DNA of 27,417 bases, from contig JBCCHB010000198.1 of assembly GCA_039028975.1 (NCBI GenBank), positions 1-27,417 of the forward strand. Direction: 5' to 3'. The stretch comes from JAHBNG01 sp039028975. Lineage in GTDB: Bacteria; Chloroflexota; Anaerolineae; Caldilineales; Caldilineaceae. This document shows, piece by piece, positions 22,538 through 27,417 of this stretch. Under the pieces are notes generated by a model. The model had not been told where the DNA came from, ran no database searches, and saw nothing but the letters and a program-made list of their open reading frames with translations. The translations under genes were made by a program, and so were the position numbers. Every line of letters starts with the position of its first letter. Positions within the stretch are counted from its first letter, which is position 1.

Positions 22538-25489
22538 ATGGATCTCAGGTATTCTGGGACACAGCACTCTGATAATAGACCGAGCGACAAACCATCGGAT
22601 TTAGGAGCTGAAGCCACGGGGGCAAATTATGATCCCTGGGCGACAGATCCATTCGCTTTTCGTTCGGCTCATAACTCCACTGATCGATCTTTCTTTCGGA
22701 AAATTGGTTTTGGGACTGCTCTCTTCAATAGAAAAAATTTGAGAGTTCGGTCTGATGGTCAATGGCGCTCTGGTGGATTTTATGGCTGGCTAGGCAATAC
22801 AACCGTTCGATTTCATCAGTTGGGCACGCTGTTGACGCTCGTCGTAGCTTTGTCGTTTGTCATTCTGCTATTCCTGACTCAGCAGGTCGAGAATAGCCCC
22901 GATAGCGACCCATCCAACGAACCTGCTATTGCTGAGCCACCAGCCATACATGCCCAAGTTGAGATTGTTACTGCCACTCCGTCACCTTCAACAATGACAA
23001 CTGTTGCTGAACTACATTCAGCCACTCCCTCTTCAGAGTCCATCACGTTGGACACATCGACTTTATCTGCCTTGGAATTGACAGGCAAAGTGCAGAACCT
23101 AGAGACAACCCAAAGCGATGACACATCCCAGTCCTCAGAATCAGCATTCCACCAATCCAACGTTCCTGAGGGGACACCAACAGCTAAGGATTTTACTATT
23201 GCTCAAGCGTCTACACCGACTGACGAAGCCAGCATGGATCGTACGGACCCGTCAACACCAACGAACACACTGAATGGCGATGGCATTGTGCTCAATACGC
23301 CCACCAAAGACCCAAGGGTAATCCACACGGCCACGGCTCAGCCAACGAACAATGCCGTCGAAGAGCCTTCCGCTACGCACACAGCCACTTCGACACCAAC
23401 GAGTGCATCTACGGAAGAACCTACCGCCACATATACAGCTACTTCCGTACCAACGCACACACCGACTAAGAAACCAACGGCGACTTACACAGCCACTTCG
23501 GCACCAACGAGTACATCTACCGAGGAACCTACTTCAACCCACACAGCTACTTCCGTACCAACGTTCACACCGACTAAGAAACCGACGGCGACTTACACAG
23601 CCACTTCGGCACCAACGAGTACATCTACCGAGGAACCTACTTCAACCCACACAGCTACTTCCGTACCAACGCACACACCGACTAAGAAACCGACGGCGAC
23701 TTACACATCCACTTCGGCACCAACGAGTACATCTACCGAGGAGCCTACTTCAACCCACACAACTACTTCTACACCAACGTCCACACCTACTAAGAAACCG
23801 ACAGCCACCACCAGGTCTACAAACACACCTACTGAAGAGCCTACTTCAACCCACACAGCCACTGCCACATCAACGCCCGCAGCGTCCAACACTAAAGCAG
23901 CAGCCCGTAATCTAGTTGAGGAGATGGAGGTATTACCGCGAAGGCTACCATTGTTGGGCATCCCAGGTATCGTCACAGACGTAATCGATGGGAAGACAAT
24001 CATAGTCGAGACAGCGGAGGGGGCATACACTATCGAGTACATTGGTATTGAGGTACCAGAACTACATGAGCCACTCGGCCCAGAAGCGAAAGAAAGAAAC
24101 GAAGGGTTGACTCTAGGGCAATCGATCTATATGTATAGTGATGAGTCGATACCATCAAACGATGATGTTGATTCGGTAGCGAACCTTATGCGGTATGTTG
24201 TTCATGAAGATGGTCGGATCATCAATATTGTTTTGGTTGAAGAGGGATTGGCCAAAATGAGACCTTCTATATCTACTCTCTTCTATGAATATGACCTACG
24301 CGTCGCCCAACGAGCGGCGAGGAAGTCAAACATAGGTATGTGGGCACCATTGCCAACTGATACGCCACTGCCAACCGATACGCCGTTATCCACCAGTACG
24401 CCGTTACCAACCAGTACGCCGCTATCAACTGACACGCCACGAGCAACCAACACACCAACATCACTGCCAACCGACACACCAACACCGCTGCCAACTAGCA
24501 CGCCACTACCAACCAACACGTCACTACCAACCAATACACCGACACCACCAACCAATACACCGACACCACTGCCAACTAACACGCCACTACCAACCAGTAC
24601 GCCGCTACCAACCAGTACGCCGCTACCAACTGACACGCCACTACCAACCAGTACGCCGCTACCAACTGACACGCCACTACCAACCAATACACCAACATCA
24701 CTGCCAACTGACACACCAACACCGTTGCCAATCGACACACCAACACCACTGCCAACTAACACGCCACTACCAACTGACACGCCACTACCAACCAACACAC
24801 CAACACTACGAGCAACCAACACGCCACTATTAACCGATACACCAATACCGCTGCCAACTAACACGCCACTACCAACCAGCACTTCACTGCCAACCAACAC
24901 ATCAACACTACGACCAACCAATACACCGTTCCCGACCAACACACCAACACCATTGTCAATCAACACACTACGACCAACCAATGCACCGCTACCAACCAAT
25001 ACACCTCTCTCAACTGCTACGGCGCTGCCAACTAGCACGCCATTTCCATCTACGGCGACATCGGCTTATGCTGACTCACCAACTGCGCTCGGGACAAAAG
25101 CTTATTTGAACGAACTTAATAGGATATATGTCACAATTGTGGGACAACAAGAATGCCGTGATATCGCAACGTGGGGTGAAAACGTCGAGCTAAGGTGGCG
25201 AGTTGAAGGTGGGGTTGAAGTGCCTGAAGAATTAGGATATGAGGTCGTTGTTTGGGATAGATACCAGGAACCACTCGACTCTAGCCAAGCTCTAGGTATC
25301 CACTCCATTATAGATAAAAATCAGATATCTGTGAATGGTAGATTTGTTCTGAGACAGAGCAATGCGGTTACCCGAAAAGACTTTACTTATTTTTGGGGTG
25401 TCCTGCTTGTACAACGGGAGCCTTATGAGCGGCTTAAGCTGTTGAGTCCTACATACTGTCGATTTAAGATCGACCGCAGCCTAAACTAA
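22538..25489 (+). CDS. Membrane-anchored Thr/Pro-rich protein with degenerate staphylococcal-nuclease fold
   Basis: The 983-aa product has a cytoplasmic front of about 94 residues, one transmembrane helix (about 95-115, LLTLVVALSFVILLFLT), then a long Thr/Ser/Pro-rich arm with 36-residue repeats (about 280-440). A nuclease-like domain follows (about 475-605), then a second arm of PLPTNTP-type repeats (about 607-845) and a C-terminal beta-rich domain (about 850-983). The middle domain keeps the thermonuclease pattern (VIDGKTI, IEYIGIEVPE, INIVLVEEGLAK). Active-site positions are changed: Asp21 is K486, Arg35 is E500, Asp40 is E505 and Arg87 is N549; only Glu43 (E508) remains. I infer a binding or structural role outside the cell. 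The ATG has GGAG only at a distance of about 15 bases, so the start is uncertain. Confidence 0.85.
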   Translation: MDLRYSGTQHSDNRPSDKPSDLGAEATGANYDPWATDPFAFRSAHNSTDRSFFRKIGFGTALFNRKNLRVRSDGQWRSGGFYGWLGNTTVRFHQLGTLLTLVVALSFVILLFLTQQVENSPDSDPSNEPAIAEPPAIHAQVEIVTATPSPSTMTTVAELHSATPSSESITLDTSTLSALELTGKVQNLETTQSDDTSQSSESAFHQSNVPEGTPTAKDFTIAQASTPTDEASMDRTDPSTPTNTLNGDGIVLNTPTKDPRVIHTATAQPTNNAVEEPSATHTATSTPTSASTEEPTATYTATSVPTHTPTKKPTATYTATSAPTSTSTEEPTSTHTATSVPTFTPTKKPTATYTATSAPTSTSTEEPTSTHTATSVPTHTPTKKPTATYTSTSAPTSTSTEEPTSTHTTTSTPTSTPTKKPTATTRSTNTPTEEPTSTHTATATSTPAASNTKAAARNLVEEMEVLPRRLPLLGIPGIVTDVIDGKTIIVETAEGAYTIEYIGIEVPELHEPLGPEAKERNEGLTLGQSIYMYSDESIPSNDDVDSVANLMRYVVHEDGRIINIVLVEEGLAKMRPSISTLFYEYDLRVAQRAARKSNIGMWAPLPTDTPLPTDTPLSTSTPLPTSTPLSTDTPRATNTPTSLPTDTPTPLPTSTPLPTNTSLPTNTPTPPTNTPTPLPTNTPLPTSTPLPTSTPLPTDTPLPTSTPLPTDTPLPTNTPTSLPTDTPTPLPIDTPTPLPTNTPLPTDTPLPTNTPTLRATNTPLLTDTPIPLPTNTPLPTSTSLPTNTSTLRPTNTPFPTNTPTPLSINTLRPTNAPLPTNTPLSTATALPTSTPFPSTATSAYADSPTALGTKAYLNELNRIYVTIVGQQECRDIATWGENVELRWRVEGGVEVPEELGYEVVVWDRYQEPLDSSQALGIHSIIDKNQISVNGRFVLRQSNAVTRKDFTYFWGVLLVQREPYERLKLLSPTYCRFKIDRSLN
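23393..23830 (+). repeat. 108-bp tandem repeats coding for a Thr/Pro-rich arm
   Basis: A 108-base unit recurs with near identity; the phrase GCACCAACGAGTACATCTAC starts at 23501, 23609 and 23717, exactly 108 bases apart, with more diverged copies on both sides. Each unit codes 36 residues including STEEPTSTHTATS and PTKKPTATYT. High identity between units points to recent expansion or gene-conversion within the array. Confidence 0.9.
24350..25060 (+). repeat. Degenerate short repeats coding for PLPTNTP-type arm
   Basis: Roughly 700 bases are built from units of 18 bases (with shorter and longer variants) such as CCGCTACCAACCAGTACG, translating to PLPTSTP, PLPTDTP and PTPLPTNTP. No single period holds across the tract. 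The protein arm should be extended and proline-rich, a wall-spanning stalk seen in exported proteins of several Chloroflexota. Confidence 0.88.
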
Positions 25490-25613
25490 ATAGGAGCCAA
25501 TAGGATCACCGGTGATTGGCATCCATGGGCCACTATACTACTATAAAGTCATTCCGGAGAATAAAGTGTATAAGGAGTAGGCCGGTTACCTTCGATGCTG
25601 CGTTCGAATTGAA

Positions 25614-25658
25614 AACAGTAGTTTAGTTACTCGAGTAAATCTGTGGAAAACTACTGTT
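25614..25658. terminator. Hairpin between convergent genes
   Basis: AACAGTAGTTT (25614-25624) and AAACTACTGTT (25648-25658) form a perfect 11-bp stem. The 23-base loop contains a second perfect palindrome, TTACTCGAGTAA (25627-25638). The structure lies between the end of the Thr/Pro-rich protein gene on the + strand and the end of the aminotransferase gene on the - strand, where a bidirectional terminator would be expected. A-rich and T-containing flanks exist on both sides but no long U tract. Confidence 0.4.
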
Positions 25659-25746
25659 CTCAAACGAGGTAGAGTATAGATGCTGTTGCCGATTGATGTT
25701 GTAACAAAGCTACATGCGTGGGTGCTAACTCCCCAATCGACCTGTA

Positions 25747-26961
25747 TTACTTCCCATAGAATGATGCAATCGCTTGAACCACTATATCCATCATCGGTTC
25801 GGTCAGTTCAGGATACACGGGAATGGCCAGGGTCTCCAATGCTGCGCATTCGCTGTTGGGCAAAGAACCTTCCTCATAGCCTAAATAGGCAAAGCATTCT
25901 TGGCGATGAAGCGGAACTGGATAGTAGATTTCACAACCGATCTGGAGCGATTTCAGGTGGGCCATCAATTCATCCCGTCGTGGGCAGCGAATAATAAATT
26001 GATTGTATATATGGCGCATCTCGGGTCGGGCTTCCGGTAGGACAATCTGAGTACCATTCTGTTGCAAATTGCATCCATCGCTACGACCCGATGCCTGACA
26101 CCCAGCCTGTAGACAGCCAATTGAGTCAGCCTCAGCAACCAATCCCGCATTGCGAAGCTTCGTACGATACAGCGCAGCATTCTCTTGGCGGCCAGCAGTC
26201 CACTCATCTAGATAACCTAACTTCACCCCCAATACTGCCCCCTGTATCGCATCCAAACGGAAGTTGCCTCCCACAAATTTGTGATAGTACTTAGGTGACG
26301 AGCCATGCTTACGCAGAATGTCTATCCGCTCAGCTAACTGCTCATCTTGGGTAACAACCATCCCCCCGTCACCATATCCCCCCAAATTCTTAGATGGAAA
26401 GAAGCTAAAACAGCCCATATGTCCAATCGATCCAGCCCGTTTTCCCTTGTATTCGGAACCGATAGCCTGTGCAGCATCCTCTATAACCGTCAATCCATGC
26501 TCAGCTGCCAGAGCCATAATGGGATCCATGTCGGCCATCTGTCCATAGAGATGAACGGGGATGATGACCTTGCTCCTATCTGTGATGCGAGTCTCAATCA
26601 GTTCAGGAACAATATTATAGGTAAGTGGATCGATATCCACAAAGACCGGTGTGGCACCAAGGCGGGCAATGGCACCTGCGGTAGCAAAGAAGGAATAGGG
26701 CGTAGTGATCACCTCATCGCCCGGTCCAATGTCAAGAGCCATAAGCGCTACGAGTAGCGCATCCGTTCCCGAAGAAACGCCAATACCAAATTTAGTTTGA
26801 GAATAATCGGCTATCTCTTTCTCCAGTGCCACAGCTTCTGGCCCCATGATAAAGTATTGGGAATCCAGTACACGCTGAATAGCACTATTGATCTCTTGAC
26901 GGATGGATTGATACTGGCTCTTTAAATCTAACAAGGGAATAGCGGTTACTGTGCTAGTCAC
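25747..26961 (-). CDS. DegT/DnrJ/EryC1/StrS-family aminotransferase
   Basis: The 404-aa product is a PLP-dependent sugar aminotransferase of the type that makes amino sugars for surface glycans or nucleotide-sugar pathways. It shows IPLLDLKSQYQ at the start, GVSSGTDALLVAL, the PLP-region IEDAAQAIGSEYKG, Schiff-base K191 in FFPSKNLGGYGDGG, HLYGQMADMD, and the substrate segment EIYYPVPLHRQECFAYLGY. The start is GTG with AAGGA seven bases upstream. A Cys-containing insertion of about 28 residues sits between the LRNAGL helix and VLPEARPEMRHIYNQF, where relatives are short. No sugar-nucleotide genes adjoin it in the window. Confidence 0.92.
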   Translation of the reverse strand: MTSTVTAIPLLDLKSQYQSIRQEINSAIQRVLDSQYFIMGPEAVALEKEIADYSQTKFGIGVSSGTDALLVALMALDIGPGDEVITTPYSFFATAGAIARLGATPVFVDIDPLTYNIVPELIETRITDRSKVIIPVHLYGQMADMDPIMALAAEHGLTVIEDAAQAIGSEYKGKRAGSIGHMGCFSFFPSKNLGGYGDGGMVVTQDEQLAERIDILRKHGSSPKYYHKFVGGNFRLDAIQGAVLGVKLGYLDEWTAGRQENAALYRTKLRNAGLVAEADSIGCLQAGCQASGRSDGCNLQQNGTQIVLPEARPEMRHIYNQFIIRCPRRDELMAHLKSLQIGCEIYYPVPLHRQECFAYLGYEEGSLPNSECAALETLAIPVYPELTEPMMDIVVQAIASFYGK

Positions 26962-26976
26962 AGAAAGGTCCTTTCT
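26962..26976 (-). promoter_or_regulatory. Perfect inverted repeat containing the aminotransferase ribosome site
   Basis: On the + strand AGAAAGG, T, CCTTTCT forms a perfect 7-bp inverted repeat with one central base, directly against the GTG start at 26961. On the coding strand it contains the AAGGA Shine-Dalgarno sequence. A one-base loop cannot close as a tight hairpin, so a partly opened stem or a dimeric protein operator is more likely. Confidence 0.4.
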
Positions 26977-27417
26977 AATGGTGGGTATTAGGCAAGGAGT
27001 AGTAAGTTGTGGATGTTTCTATTCTTTGCCAGAAAAGTCTTGCCCTGACTCTTGTCCAATCTACTCTAGATAACTCCCAAGAAGTAGGGCAAAACTTTTC
27101 TGGCCATCTACGTCTTGTTCACTTACACTGCTCACTATTGCCGAATCATTAAGCGTCAGTCGTTGAGCTGTCCAGACATTTCAGGCTTGAATTTTCACGT
27201 CACTTTCTCCAAGTGCGAACCTGAAATGCCTACACCAGCAAGTCTATGGTCATCTAATGATTACCGAAGCCAATCATTAGGCGCTAAGGCAATAACATCG
27301 ACACAAAATTGTGGATGTTGAATCCAATGAGTTCGCCTGTACGCCGAAGGCCCTAGATTTTGCCGCAGCCTTTTTGCGCCGCCGTCCTGAGCATCCAGCG
27401 AAGGCGAAATCTAATTA
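26977..27417. repeat. Gene-free right end with nested inverted repeats
   Basis: No convincing gene lies here. Four inverted repeats are seen. GCCAGAAAAGTCTTGCCCT (27028-27046) pairs with 27086-27104, 18 of 19 bases. CATTTCAGG (27177-27185) pairs with CCTGAAATG (27220-27228). CTAATGATT (27254-27262) pairs with AATCATTAG (27272-27280) around a 9-base loop. TAGATTTTGCC (27354-27364) pairs with 27403-27413 with one mismatch. AATCATTA(A/G)GCG also recurs directly near 27144 and 27272. The pattern resembles decayed small non-autonomous elements or structured RNA, not a gene. Confidence 0.6.

Noticed and set aside
22380..22604. 74-codon frame before the Thr/Pro-rich protein gene
   Set aside because: GTG start, no recognisable family, and it overlaps the start of the larger gene in another frame.
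24283..25038. Long open frame on the - strand (251 codons, VGSGVLVGS-type repeats)
   Set aside because: It is the mirror of the Thr/Pro-rich repeat on the + strand; repeats without stops in one strand keep the other open. It has no family likeness or ribosome site.
25496..25520. Terminator after the Thr/Pro-rich protein gene (GCCAAT with ATTGGC, inner ATCACCGGTGAT)
   Set aside because: The outer stem is only six base pairs, the inner palindrome has no loop, and no T run follows; the hairpin at 25614-25658 is the better candidate.
27311..27417. Possible start of a gene running off the right end (frame containing KALDFAAAFLRRRPEH)
   Set aside because: No ribosome site, no family recognised, and the stretch contains inverted repeats; too short to support.

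Overview
The window looks like a chromosomal segment from a Chloroflexota bacterium (Anaerolineae/Caldilineae-like). This is inferred from style: a membrane-anchored exported protein with long Thr-Pro rich linkers of the PLPTNTP type, a secreted subtilase with BACON-like tail domains, and housekeeping genes (pdxT, era, mutS2) mixed with lineage-type membrane genes. No rRNA or tRNA gene is present, so taxonomy rests on this impression.

Region 1 (about 1-8230) is a RiPP-type biosynthetic island. Two tandem, overlapping asparagine-synthetase-like genes (lasso-cyclase-like, both without the N-terminal glutaminase cysteine) run on the + strand. Facing them tail to tail on the - strand are a fused docking-protein/YcaO cyclodehydratase gene and a SagB-type FMN dehydrogenase gene. 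This is the core enzyme set for thiazole/oxazole formation, with adenylating amide-forming enzymes added. A 31-codon ORF with a Shine-Dalgarno sequence sits directly upstream of the YcaO gene and is the best precursor candidate. Two further peptide-like ORFs lie in a repeat-rich leader before the first asparagine-synthetase gene. No lasso leader peptidase, transporter or immunity gene is visible; they may lie to the left of base 1 or elsewhere.

Region 2 (8230-9955) is a decayed accessory patch. It holds an AAA-ATPase-like gene broken by a one-base loss at its P-loop, fused to a damaged IS1595-type transposase remnant, then a gene-free stretch with a tight cluster of DnaA boxes.

Region 3 (9956-19365) is ordinary chromosome: a ThuA-like protein, a zinc-independent MDR oxidoreductase coupled to a thiolase, pdxT, era, mutS2, a family 2 glycosyltransferase and a multi-pass flippase-like protein.

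Region 4 (19366-25490) begins with an intergenic block of three related repeats, then encodes a secreted S8 protease. It ends with a large membrane-anchored protein in which a catalytically degenerate staphylococcal-nuclease fold is held between two Thr/Pro-rich repeat arms.

Region 5 (25490-27417) has a DegT-family aminotransferase on the - strand whose Shine-Dalgarno sequence lies in a perfect inverted repeat, then about 450 bases of nested inverted repeats with no convincing gene.
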